The notes under the pieces: model-generated | Told to the model about the DNA's origin: nothing | Database searches by the model: none | The model's input: the letters and a program-made list of their open reading frames with translations, nothing else | In this document: positions 18,061 to 25,326 of the stretch, in pieces | Numbering within the stretch: position 1 is the first letter of the stretch | Layout of the letters: each line of letters starts with the position of its first letter | Assembly: GCA_902788345.1 (NCBI GenBank) | Contig: CADAJP010000005.1 | Span: 106,781-170,780, forward strand | Source: an uncultured bacterium | GTDB lineage: Bacteria; Cyanobacteriota; Vampirovibrionia; Gastranaerophilales; Gastranaerophilaceae | Length of the DNA: 64,000 bases | Direction of reading: 5' to 3' | Made by a program: the position numbers and the translations under genes

Positions 18061-18790
18061 ATGCGGATAAAATTTATACAAAAGATTATTGATAAAATTA
18101 GAAATAAAAAACAGAGGGAAATAAAATGCCTGTCCCAATACAATAATATTGAAATAAATAAACTAATAGTAAATAATGTAAATTTAAATATAAAAGGACA
18201 AAATAACACAATTATTATAAATACATCTTTGATTAAAGGCACCCTTAATATTAATATTTTTGGTAATGACAATTACATATATATAGACAATAATGTTACT
18301 GTAAGCCAAAATTTATCTATTCTTATAGGTCAAAATCATCACAACTTTGGAAAAGTTAATAATTCAAGATTTGAGATATATAAAAATACAAGTGTAGAAT
18401 CAGTAAATTATATTACATTTAATTCAAATACTTTTTGTAAAATTCAAGAGGACTGCATGCTTTCATATGGAATTACAATTTACAATACAGATGCACACCC
18501 AATTTTTATAAAAGGAACAAGAACCATAATCAATAAAGTTAAAGGAATAAAAATAGGTAAACATTCCTGGATAGGTATGAATGTGACTATTTTAAAGAAT
18601 TCAAATATCCCCTCAAACTCGATTATAGGTTGCAATACTGTATTTTGTGGGGGGGGGGGGGGACTCACACTGCGTATTTGCAGGAAACCCTGCAAGAATT
18701 GTTAAAGAGAATGTTGATTGGGACTCAAATGGAGCTCAATATGGCTATATTGAAAATATAATAAGGAATAAAAAAAGAAAATATAGTTAG
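18061..18790 (+). CDS. Phase-variable hexapeptide-repeat acyltransferase, frameshifted (OFF) by a G tract
   Basis: A left-handed beta-helix O-acetyltransferase interrupted by 14 consecutive G's (18649-18662). Upstream the frame reads well: repeated I-x-I-G units, TDAHPI, KIGKHSWIGMNVTILKNSNIP, SIIGCNTVF. With 14 G's it ends early at 18705 in nonsense (LTLRICRKPC). In the +1 frame after the tract it continues with the expected ending DSHCVFAGNPARIVKENVDW to a stop at 18790. A tract of 13 or 16 G's would restore the full protein of about 242 residues. The first 14 residues, MRIKFIQKIIDKIR, copy the preceding gene. Expected role: reversible acetylation of the glycan. Tract length could vary between cells or be misread in sequencing. 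Confidence 0.85.
18649..18662 (+). repeat. Homopolymeric G14 tract (phase-variation switch)
   Basis: Fourteen G's in very AT-rich DNA, placed inside an acyltransferase reading frame. Counting codons on both sides shows that 13 or 16 G's join the two halves in frame. Slipped-strand mispairing at such tracts is the established mechanism of phase variation in many surface-glycan genes. Confidence 0.88.
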
Positions 18791-18821
18791 TGATGATATT
18801 TTTTATGCAAGGAGAATCTAA

Positions 18822-19730
18822 TTGTTTAACAACAAATTGTCAGTTATTATAACAACCTATAATCAGTCAGATTATATAAAAAAAGCCATTAATAGTGTAT
18901 TAGCACAAAAACAATGCCCAGATTTTGAAGTTATAATTGGCGATGATGCCTCATCTGATGGTACTAGTAATATTATAACAACCTATCTTGAAGAATATTC
19001 TGACAAAATTAAGTATATTCGCCACGGAAATAATGTTGGAATGCTTCAAAATTTAAAATCATGTATTGACGCTTGTACGGGGGAATATATTGTGATATGT
19101 GAAGGGGATGATTATTGGACTGATGAATACAAATTAAAAAAACAATGTGAAATTTTAGAAAATAATAAAAATATATCTTTGTGTTTTACAAACATTAATT
19201 TGCTTAAGCAAAAAAGCAATGAAATATTAAAACATTGCGATAAAATTAAACAAAAATTAAGTAATCAATTTTCTATAAAGGATTTGATTAAATTTAATAA
19301 TCCAATTGGTAATTTTTCTTGTTGCATGTATAGAAGAGATGCTATTTTAAATTTTATCCCAAATTCTTATTATGAAGAGAAGGGCGCCGCAGATTGGCTT
19401 TTTAATATGTACATATTGGATAAGTCTGAAGGTTATTATTTAAAAGATGTTTGCTCTATATATAGAATACTTGAAACTTCAATATATAATAGACAATCGG
19501 CATTTGAAAAGAATATGAAATTAATTGAATCTTCCGCTCATTATAATGTTTTATTTGAATATAAATATGCAAAATACTTTTTAAAATTTTTAGAAAATAC
19601 AATAGATGCATTAAAGATTAATAATGAAAAATCTTTATTAAATATTCATTTCCCGATCTCAAAACAAAAAGAGATTAATGTATATGTAACCCGTACAAAA
19701 AAGGTAGAAAAAGATAATTATGCAAAATGA
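18822..19730 (+). CDS. Family 2 glycosyltransferase
   Basis: 302 aa, starting at TTG: AAGGAG lies 7 nt before this codon, and the domain starts immediately (LSVIITTYNQSDYI), so no upstream ATG is needed. IIGDDASSDGT and CEGDDYWTDEYKL (the EGDD replaces DxD) place it in the GT2 group that resembles the gene at 20252. Residues about 185-195 (KGAADWLFN) contain the likely catalytic acidic site. It follows the phase-variable acyltransferase by 31 bp, so its expression does not depend on translational coupling. It overlaps the next gene by 11 bp. Donor sugar unknown. Confidence 0.87.
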   Translation: MFNNKLSVIITTYNQSDYIKKAINSVLAQKQCPDFEVIIGDDASSDGTSNIITTYLEEYSDKIKYIRHGNNVGMLQNLKSCIDACTGEYIVICEGDDYWTDEYKLKKQCEILENNKNISLCFTNINLLKQKSNEILKHCDKIKQKLSNQFSIKDLIKFNNPIGNFSCCMYRRDAILNFIPNSYYEEKGAADWLFNMYILDKSEGYYLKDVCSIYRILETSIYNRQSAFEKNMKLIESSAHYNVLFEYKYAKYFLKFLENTIDALKINNEKSLLNIHFPISKQKEINVYVTRTKKVEKDNYAK

Positions 19731-20289
19731 TTTTTATAGTCTAGAAGAATTAAATAGTATAAGTTTAAAATCTTTTGGAGAGAATGTTTTAATTTCTAGA
19801 AAATGCTCAATTTATTCTCCTGAAAAAATTTCAATTGGAAACAACGTTAGGATTGATGATTTTTGTATATTGTCTGGAGAAATAGAAATTAAAAATTATG
19901 TCCATATTTCAGCATATTCTGCACTATATGGTAAATATGGAATTAAAATTGGGGATTTTTGTAGCATTTCTCCACGGTGTATACTTTTAAGTGCAACTGA
20001 TAATTTTAATGGCGAATTTTTAATATCACCTATGGTTCCTAATGAATATACCAATATTGAAAGTGGGGAAATTATACTTAATAATTATGTACAAATATGT
20101 GCGGGGTGTGTTGTTATGCCAAAAGTTAACTTTAGAGAGGGTAGTGTTTTAGGTGCATTGTCATTTGCTAAAACAGATCTTCAAGAATGGTCGATATATG
20201 CAGGAATCCCCGCAAAAAAAATAAAAAACAGAGAAAAAAGGGCAAAAGAATATGGGCAACAAATTATCGATAGTTTGCATAACGTATAA
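19720..20289 (+). CDS. Hexapeptide-repeat acyltransferase
   Basis: 189 aa of left-handed beta-helix. Repeats such as ISIGNNVRIDDFCIL, IEIKNYVHISAYS, IKIGDFCSISPRC and IILNNYVQICAGCVVMPKV are followed by the family-typical end SIYAGIPAKKIKNR. Similar enzymes acetylate sugars using acetyl-CoA; cysteine and histidine residues near the coil turns could take part, but the catalytic His is not obvious. This copy is intact, unlike the phase-variable one upstream, and lacks any G tract. It overlaps its neighbours on both sides (11 bp and 38 bp). Substrate presumably an amino or plain sugar of the same glycan. Confidence 0.83.
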   Translation: MQNDFYSLEELNSISLKSFGENVLISRKCSIYSPEKISIGNNVRIDDFCILSGEIEIKNYVHISAYSALYGKYGIKIGDFCSISPRCILLSATDNFNGEFLISPMVPNEYTNIESGEIILNNYVQICAGCVVMPKVNFREGSVLGALSFAKTDLQEWSIYAGIPAKKIKNREKRAKEYGQQIIDSLHNV

Positions 20290-21292
20290 TCAAGGATTGT
20301 TCATAAGGCAAGCTTTGAATAGTTTTCTTATGCAAAAAACGAATTTTCCTTTTGAAATAATCATAGGTGATGATTGTTCAATAGATGCGACTCCTGTAAT
20401 TATAAAAGAATATGCTCAAAAATATCCTGAAATAATTAAGCCGATATTAAGAGAGGAAAATATCGGTGCCACACAAAATTTTGTTGATACTTTAAGTCGT
20501 GTTAAAACAAAATATCTTGCCATTTGTGAGGGTGATGATTATTGGACTGATCCGTATAAACTTCAAAAACAAGTTGACTTTTTGGAAGCACATCCTGAGT
20601 TCTCTGCCTGCTTCCACCCAGTAAAAGTAATATGGGAAAATGGCGAACAAGCGGATAGTATCTATCCTGATAAAAAAACAATGACAAATTTGAGAAATAA
20701 AGTTACTCTAAAAGAATTACTTAAACAAAACTTAATTCAGACAAATTCAATTGTTTATCGTTGGAGATTTTCTGATTGTGATGTAAAAAATTATTTCCCC
20801 AATGGTATTCTCCCTAGCGATTGGTATTTGCATCTTTTGCATGCACAAGTTGGGGATATAGCATATTTACCTGATTGCATGGGCGTATACCGAAGAAATT
20901 CCGGTGGGATATGGTATGATACTAACCCACAAAAAACGAATCTACACCTAAAACATGGTGTTCGCGAAATAAAATTTTATATGAACGTATGGAAAAATAT
21001 TGCAAATCGTTCAGAAGAGTATTGGAATCAAATTTTGCCCGGAATAACAAATATTATGAATATTTATTATAAAAATGGCAATATAGAAAAATTACAAGAA
21101 ATAAAATCTTTGTATCCAAATATTTTTGAACAGGAACTTAAAACTGACAAAGATATATTATTCAAAGCGTTGGAACAAACGAAAAAGAAATATAAAAAAT
21201 ACAAGAAATTATTTAATATCTTTTTATATATTTCTATAAGTTTGTTATTTATGTTTGCGATATCAATATCACTAATTTTAAAAATGAATTAA
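20252..21292 (+). CDS. Family 2 glycosyltransferase with C-terminal membrane segment
   Basis: 346 aa starting inside the preceding gene (38-bp overlap). LSIVCITYNQGLFI, IIGDDCSIDAT and CEGDDYWTDPYKL define the GT-A domain; LPSDWYLHLLHAQ likely holds the catalytic acid. The C terminus, YKKYKKLFNIFLYISISL, repeats the basic-then-hydrophobic tail found on the transferases at 11382 and 14325, although the catalytic domains are of a different subgroup. It is the last large gene of the glycan operon. Membrane attachment at the cytoplasmic face is inferred. Confidence 0.87.
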   Translation: MGNKLSIVCITYNQGLFIRQALNSFLMQKTNFPFEIIIGDDCSIDATPVIIKEYAQKYPEIIKPILREENIGATQNFVDTLSRVKTKYLAICEGDDYWTDPYKLQKQVDFLEAHPEFSACFHPVKVIWENGEQADSIYPDKKTMTNLRNKVTLKELLKQNLIQTNSIVYRWRFSDCDVKNYFPNGILPSDWYLHLLHAQVGDIAYLPDCMGVYRRNSGGIWYDTNPQKTNLHLKHGVREIKFYMNVWKNIANRSEEYWNQILPGITNIMNIYYKNGNIEKLQEIKSLYPNIFEQELKTDKDILFKALEQTKKKYKKYKKLFNIFLYISISLLFMFAISISLILKMN

Positions 21293-21314
21293 AGAAAAAC
21301 AGAGGGAATAAAGT

Positions 21315-21404
21315 ATGAATGAATATTTACAGTTATTAGAAAATATGGACGATGATGAAATAAAAGCTAAATTGGCAATGATAAAAAAATACATTCCTAG
21401 ATGA
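21315..21404 (+). CDS. Possible 29-residue peptide at the operon end
   Basis: A short ORF (MNEYLQLLENMDDDEIKAKL...) with AGAGGGA before its ATG. The 18 nt upstream closely match codons near the start of the phase-variable gene (around 18107), so this may be the remnant of a further cassette rather than a real gene. The peptide is acidic and helical and ends in IPR. A hairpin (21409-21445) starts right after the stop. Confidence 0.35.
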   Translation: MNEYLQLLENMDDDEIKAKLAMIKKYIPR

Positions 21405-21477
21405 TTATAAATTCTCAAGTCATAACTTACAGCATATGAGAATTTTTAAAAGACTTATCTTATATTTATATTTTTCA

Positions 21478-21507
21478 GGTAGAAATTTTATTTCTACCTT
21501 TTTTTTA
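21478..21507 (+). terminator. Intrinsic terminator of the glycan operon
   Basis: GGTAGAAAT (21478-21486) and ATTTCTACC (21490-21498) form a perfect stem, followed by nine T's. A weaker hairpin at 21409-21445 precedes it. Confidence 0.88.
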
Positions 21508-21778
21508 TTGTATACAAAAATTTTCATGTAGAACAAGAAACCTTCAATCAGAATATAAACTGATAATAATTTATCTTATTAAAATTTTGAACACATAAAC
21601 TTGTGCACACACGGGCAGAATGAAGGTTTATAGTAAACAATATGAGACCTGTATATTACAAATGTTCATTGCATTAGGTTTAGTTTTTTCATACATTATT
21701 TAAAATAATAAAATGTGTATAATAAATAGAAATATTAAATAATATATTATGTTTATGTATACCTACGGTTAATATAAA
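21508..21778. other. Gene-free stretch inside the island
   Basis: AT-rich spacer between the glycan operon terminator and the terminator of the minus-strand gene cluster. I see only a widely spaced inverted pair ACCTTCA / TGAAGGT around 21540-21626 and no ORF with a ribosome site. Confidence 0.5.
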
Positions 21779-21802
21779 AGGAGGGTTATTTTATACCCTC
21801 CT
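21779..21802 (-). terminator. Terminator of the minus-strand cluster
   Basis: AGGAGGGT (21779-21786) pairs with ACCCTCCT (21795-21802). Read on the minus strand it is followed by TTTTATATT, so it ends transcripts from 22127 leftward. Confidence 0.8.
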
Positions 21803-21815
21803 AATATTTTCTCAG

Positions 21816-22127
21816 TTATATGAAATCGTTTTCTCGTTTTGGTCGTCCACCTCGTTTACCATAATAGAAATCCCAACGGTATTTATTTAGTCCTGCATAG
21901 GTTGTATTACCTATTAACTCATTTAATTGTTGTTTTAATTCATTTGGGATATTTACAAATTGGTTTGGATTTTCTTCATTGTTTAGAGCCCAGTAAACAA
22001 AATTTTCATACATTTGTAATCTTGTTTTATAGTCTGTAACAGAAGAAAGAAATTCAAAAATTTCTCTATTAAAATAAAAAGCGTTAATTTGTATTGGTTC
22101 GCTAAACCGTTCATTATATCTTGTCAT
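21816..22127 (-). CDS. DUF6291-like element protein
   Basis: 103 aa with a GGGAGGT ribosome site. The order of features fits the DUF6291 group found beside phage or island replication genes: an N-terminal EPIQINAFYFNREIFEFL helix, a central WALNNEENP turn, then a basic C terminus with YYGKRGGRPKRE, which in relatives precedes a DNA-binding region. The match is by eye and the protein may be shortened. It is the last gene of the leftward cluster 23396-21816 and is followed directly by a terminator. Role probably in island replication or its control. Confidence 0.5.
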   Translation of the reverse strand: MTRYNERFSEPIQINAFYFNREIFEFLSSVTDYKTRLQMYENFVYWALNNEENPNQFVNIPNELKQQLNELIGNTTYAGLNKYRWDFYYGKRGGRPKRENDFI

Positions 22128-22343
22128 ATTTACCTCCCATTATATTTAATTGTTTACGTATAATTTTTATCATTTAATTATCCTTTTTGCTTGTATAAAC
22201 TTATAAAAAATACATATTAAAAATAGCGGTTTTTATAAATTTAGAGAATTTTATAATATTTAGGTATCAAACATCCTAAATAAATTTACATTGCGTTTTA
22301 GGCATAAAATATATGCAAAAATCTAAATTTTATACCCAAAATC

Positions 22344-22853
22344 TTATGTTTTTATATAGGTATACTGATTTATATTAACTTCCTTATAAAATCGGTATAA
22401 AAGTTTATATAAATCTTTGTCATTGTACTCTTTTAGGATGGTTCGCTCATGATATGTTTTATAAAGTAGTTTAACTATTTTATTAAACATTCTTTTAGAA
22501 AGCTGTTTTCTATCTCCATTTATACTACATATAAGTTCAATTGCTTTTGCTATTCTTGGGCGTAAATCCAGTTCTTTAATATCTACATCAATAACATCAT
22601 AGATAATTGATTTTCGCTCAATAATTTTAAATGCTTCAGCTTGAATAAAATTTTCATTACACCGGATTACTAAAATAATCTTTTTAGTGTATCTTAAATA
22701 GAATGTAAAAATTCCATTATATCTATTTTTAGGATGGTGAAAACTTTTTAAATGTTTTCTTGTATCTTTTGACATATCCCAGATACAATTCTGAATAAAA
22801 TTGTATTCAATAGCGGGAATGTTACTCCCCGTTATTTTTTCTTCTTTAAACAT
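22344..22853 (-). CDS. Unknown protein of the island
   Basis: A 169-aa basic protein with no recognised domain. Visible features are a strand-rich centre (NGIFTFYLRYTKKIILVIRCNENF), an IYDVIDVDIKELDLRPRIAKAIELI stretch, and a Lys/Tyr-rich helical C terminus. The ATG overlaps the stop of the upstream gene (TAATG) and GGAGG lies about ten bases before, so it is co-translated with the 22853-23161 gene. The setting, beside small DNA-binding proteins of an integrated island, suggests replication or maintenance, but nothing in the sequence proves that. Confidence 0.6.
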   Translation of the reverse strand: MFKEEKITGSNIPAIEYNFIQNCIWDMSKDTRKHLKSFHHPKNRYNGIFTFYLRYTKKIILVIRCNENFIQAEAFKIIERKSIIYDVIDVDIKELDLRPRIAKAIELICSINGDRKQLSKRMFNKIVKLLYKTYHERTILKEYNDKDLYKLLYRFYKEVNINQYTYIKT

Positions 22854-23161
22854 TATCTATTACCTCCGCTTCTTTTTCGTTCGTCATAACATTTCCAACG
22901 AAGATTGTTTTGATAATAGAATGTCATTTCATCCATTAAGCGACAGAGTAAATATGCTATCGGGTCTTCAGATTTTAATGACTCATAATTTTCATTAGTA
23001 AAATAATGATTGACAAAATTCCATAAAGCTGTCATCTTTGTTTTTACTGGTATATTAAAACAATCTTTATACAAAATTTTATATACTTCATGTGGAATAT
23101 GAATATAATCCAGTATTATAGGAGCAGTAAATTTACCCCTGCCTTTAACGTAATTTTTCAT
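22853..23161 (-). CDS. Small basic protein of the island, unknown
   Basis: 102 aa from the ATG at 23161, which has an exceptionally strong ribosome site AAAGGAGGTGA seven bases upstream; longer in-frame starts lack one. The protein starts MKNYVKGRGKFTAPIIL and ends with a charged, aromatic-rich stretch (FYYQNNLRWKCYDERKR). Small genes of this shape often follow an excisionase-like gene in islands and can help primase or replication-protein function, but I do not recognise the family. It overlaps both neighbours in the leftward operon. Confidence 0.55.
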   Translation of the reverse strand: MKNYVKGRGKFTAPIILDYIHIPHEVYKILYKDCFNIPVKTKMTALWNFVNHYFTNENYESLKSEDPIAYLLCRLMDEMTFYYQNNLRWKCYDERKRSGGNR

Positions 23162-23396
23162 AGTTCTCACCTCCTTTCTGATTTTGTTCATCAAGCCAAC
23201 AGAAAAATTTAGCAACATCAATTAAGATTTTGCCTCGTCCACCAGTTGGAGAGATACGATAAATGACTTTGTTAAAGCCATTCGTTTCGGCATTGAAAAT
23301 TAACCGTCTTAACGTGCCAATAGTAAACACTGGATATTCCTTGTTAAACTGTTGGACTGTTAAGAGGTGGGGGGCTTTGTAATTTGAGTTTTGCAT
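23145..23396 (-). CDS. Excisionase-like DNA-binding protein
   Basis: 83 aa resembling winged-helix DNA-binding proteins of islands and prophages. It contains LTVQQFNKEYPVFTIGTLRR, equivalent to a recognition helix, then a wing VIYRISPTGGRGKILIDV and FFCWLDEQNQ. Such proteins either direct integrase toward excision or control the replication operon. AGGAGA precedes its ATG. It is the first gene of the leftward cluster and overlaps the next by 17 bp. The family resemblance is moderate, and excisionase versus operon regulator cannot be distinguished. Confidence 0.6.
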   Translation of the reverse strand: MQNSNYKAPHLLTVQQFNKEYPVFTIGTLRRLIFNAETNGFNKVIYRISPTGGRGKILIDVAKFFCWLDEQNQKGGENYEKLR

Positions 23397-23604
23397 AGAA
23401 TTTTCTCCTGCATTTTATTTAGTAATTTCGGAACTTCATAAAAGAAGTTCTTCTATTTACATTTTAAACTACAGGAGTAAAACCTACAATTGGCAAGGGT
23501 TTTAGCCTTGTCCTAATTTGTCCTAATTTAGGAAAAGTTAAATAGAAGATAGTTTATAATAAATAGCATCGAGAATTGTAACAATAAATCCTAAAATTTT
23601 AATA

Positions 23605-24444
23605 TTAGGATTTTTTTTCTATAAAATATCCATCTTTTGCTGATTCAAATTTATAATCAGGGTAATCATCTTCTATGTTATAAATATAATTTCGGCATTG
23701 GTTTCTATTTTTTTTGAGGTCTTTATTTGTTATATTAAGTAAATTTTTTATTTCTTCAAAAGTAATATACATTTCTTGATTATTAATTTTTTTATTAATT
23801 AATTTTTTAAGTTTTTCTGGTTTTGTTTCCCTATGTTGTTTATTCTTTTTCTTAATTATTTCTTCTTCAGATATATACTTTAAAAAGTCCTTTAATATTT
23901 TTACTGCTATTATTCTAACCATGTCAAAGAATTGATAATCTTTATTCAATATATCATGGCTAAAGAAATCATCCTGACTTAAATATTCACCATAATCATC
24001 ATAATAATTTGCATTCATCATAATTTCAAATAACGCATAGTCTACATAATATAATTTTTCATTAAAATTTTGAGGATAATACATCTCTTCAATTATGTCT
24101 TGATATGTATTTATATATGCTTGTATTAAACCATCGCCACAGTTTGTATTATTTTTGTCAAAATCAAAATTTCTAAAATAAGGAAAACGATAGTCATATG
24201 GAAAATTACTAATCGTAATATCCAAATTAAGCTTTTCTACTAAATCTTTATAATCCTTTTTATATCCTTCTGTTGTGTGATATTCCAAAAATTTAATTAC
24301 TTTCTCTTGGTACAGATTTTTGAAATTAGAATTTTTAATTGAATCGTATAAATCTGAACAATATATCTTTAGACATTCAAAATCATTTGTACTTTGAATT
24401 TTTTCAAGTAATTTTATTAATTTTTCTCTTTTTGTATTACCCAT
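23605..24444 (-). CDS. Unknown 279-aa protein of the island
   Basis: No recognised domain. The protein is very rich in Lys, Asn, Tyr and Asp and largely helical. It has an aromatic-acidic centre (YDYRFPYFRNFDFD, then NYYDDYGEYL), a KKKNKQHRETKPEKLKKL basic linker and a C-terminal region (MYITFEEIKNLLNITNKDLKK) that could be a small helix-turn-helix-like fold. AAGGAAAT stands before the ATG. It is separated from the excisionase-like gene by about 200 bp and is divergent from the toxin-antitoxin pair. Its place among stability genes of an island makes a defence or maintenance role possible, but that is speculation. Confidence 0.6.
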   Translation of the reverse strand: MGNTKREKLIKLLEKIQSTNDFECLKIYCSDLYDSIKNSNFKNLYQEKVIKFLEYHTTEGYKKDYKDLVEKLNLDITISNFPYDYRFPYFRNFDFDKNNTNCGDGLIQAYINTYQDIIEEMYYPQNFNEKLYYVDYALFEIMMNANYYDDYGEYLSQDDFFSHDILNKDYQFFDMVRIIAVKILKDFLKYISEEEIIKKKNKQHRETKPEKLKKLINKKINNQEMYITFEEIKNLLNITNKDLKKNRNQCRNYIYNIEDDYPDYKFESAKDGYFIEKKS

Positions 24445-24538
24445 AATTTATATTTCCTTATTTGACTAATTATCATAAATCATATATACAAATTTTTATT
24501 ATAGGTGTCAAGTTCTATTTATTGTAGTTTTATTGCAC

Positions 24539-24567
24539 TTGACAATGTGTATCATGTAAGATACAAT
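24539..24567 (+). promoter_or_regulatory. Toxin-antitoxin promoter with operator
   Basis: TTGACA (24539-24544), 17-nt spacer, TACAAT (24562-24567). An inverted repeat GTATC-N6-GATAC (24549-24564) lies between and over the -10 box, the usual place for an autoregulatory antitoxin to bind. The predicted transcription start falls on or next to the toxin ATG at 24574, leaving no ribosome site. Confidence 0.75.
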
Positions 24568-24573
24568 ATTAAT

Positions 24574-24882
24574 ATGAAAACCATATATAGATACCAACTA
24601 CCTAACGGCAAAATACCTTTTGAGGAGTGGCTTAACAAATTGGATAATACTCAAAAAGCCAAAGTGTTAGTCCGTTTAGAAAGGTTAAAGTTAGGTTTAT
24701 ATGGTAATTGTAAAACAATCTCCAATGAGTTAAAAGAATTAAAGTTCGAGTCGGGTTTAAGAATCTATTTCTATGAAGAAAATGATATCATCGTCATCCT
24801 ACTAAATGGTGGGAATAAACAAAGGCAATCTAAAGACATAGAAGTAGCAAAAAAATACATACAAGATTATAAAAGTAAATAA
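24574..24882 (+). CDS. RelE/HigB-type toxin (Gp49-like, DUF891)
   Basis: 102 aa from the ATG at 24574, chosen because the promoter -10 ends 6 nt earlier and the family fold starts here. PFEEWLNKLDNTQKAKVLVRLERLKLGLYG, then KELKFESGLRIYFYEE and VILLNGGNKQRQSKDIEVAKKY match the phage Gp49/HigB group of ribosome-dependent mRNA interferases. The basic residues at the strand ends (Arg in GLRIYF, Lys in GNKQ) are those used for RNA contact in relatives. The antitoxin gene follows immediately, in the toxin-first order usual for HigBA. It likely stabilises the island in its host. Confidence 0.82.
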   Translation: MKTIYRYQLPNGKIPFEEWLNKLDNTQKAKVLVRLERLKLGLYGNCKTISNELKELKFESGLRIYFYEENDIIVILLNGGNKQRQSKDIEVAKKYIQDYKSK

Positions 24883-24935
24883 TATCACCAATTTATATGA
24901 ACAAAGAAGAATTAGTTAAAAGAAAGGCGGCGGCT

Positions 24936-25247
24936 ATGAACAAAAAATTAGCTGAATATGATACGCTCGAATATTTAAAGGACAACATAGATTTACAAAA
25001 AGAATATATTAGCGAATTATTAAATGAGTACATTAAAGATAACAATGCTGATGCATTTTTGTCTGCACTGAAACCATTAATAAAATTAAATGGTTCTATT
25101 AGTGAATTTGCAAAGAAAACAGGTATAAACAGAACTTATTTCTACAAATTATTTAAACAAGAAGTTTCTCCTGAATTCCCAACTATTGTTCTTATTATAA
25201 AGAATCTAGGATTTAATATTAACTTTAACTTGAATTGTTTAAAATAA
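24936..25247 (+). CDS. HigA-type antitoxin (XRE helix-turn-helix)
   Basis: 103 aa from ATG 24936, preceded by AAAGG at a suitable distance. An in-frame ATG at 24897 adds 13 residues but has no ribosome site. The sequence follows the COG3636 antidote layout: DTLEYLKDNIDLQKEYISELL, DNNADAFLSALKPLI, then the helix-turn-helix SISEFAKKTGINRTYFYKLF and PEFPTIVLIIKNLGFNINF. It should neutralise the upstream toxin and repress their shared promoter through the GTATC/GATAC repeat. Confidence 0.82.
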   Translation: MNKKLAEYDTLEYLKDNIDLQKEYISELLNEYIKDNNADAFLSALKPLIKLNGSISEFAKKTGINRTYFYKLFKQEVSPEFPTIVLIIKNLGFNINFNLNCLK

Positions 25248-25326
25248 AATTATTTAAATTTACGGTTTTATAATTCATATTATAACCTATATATTATAAA
25301 TATCTGCAAATATTATAACTTATAAG

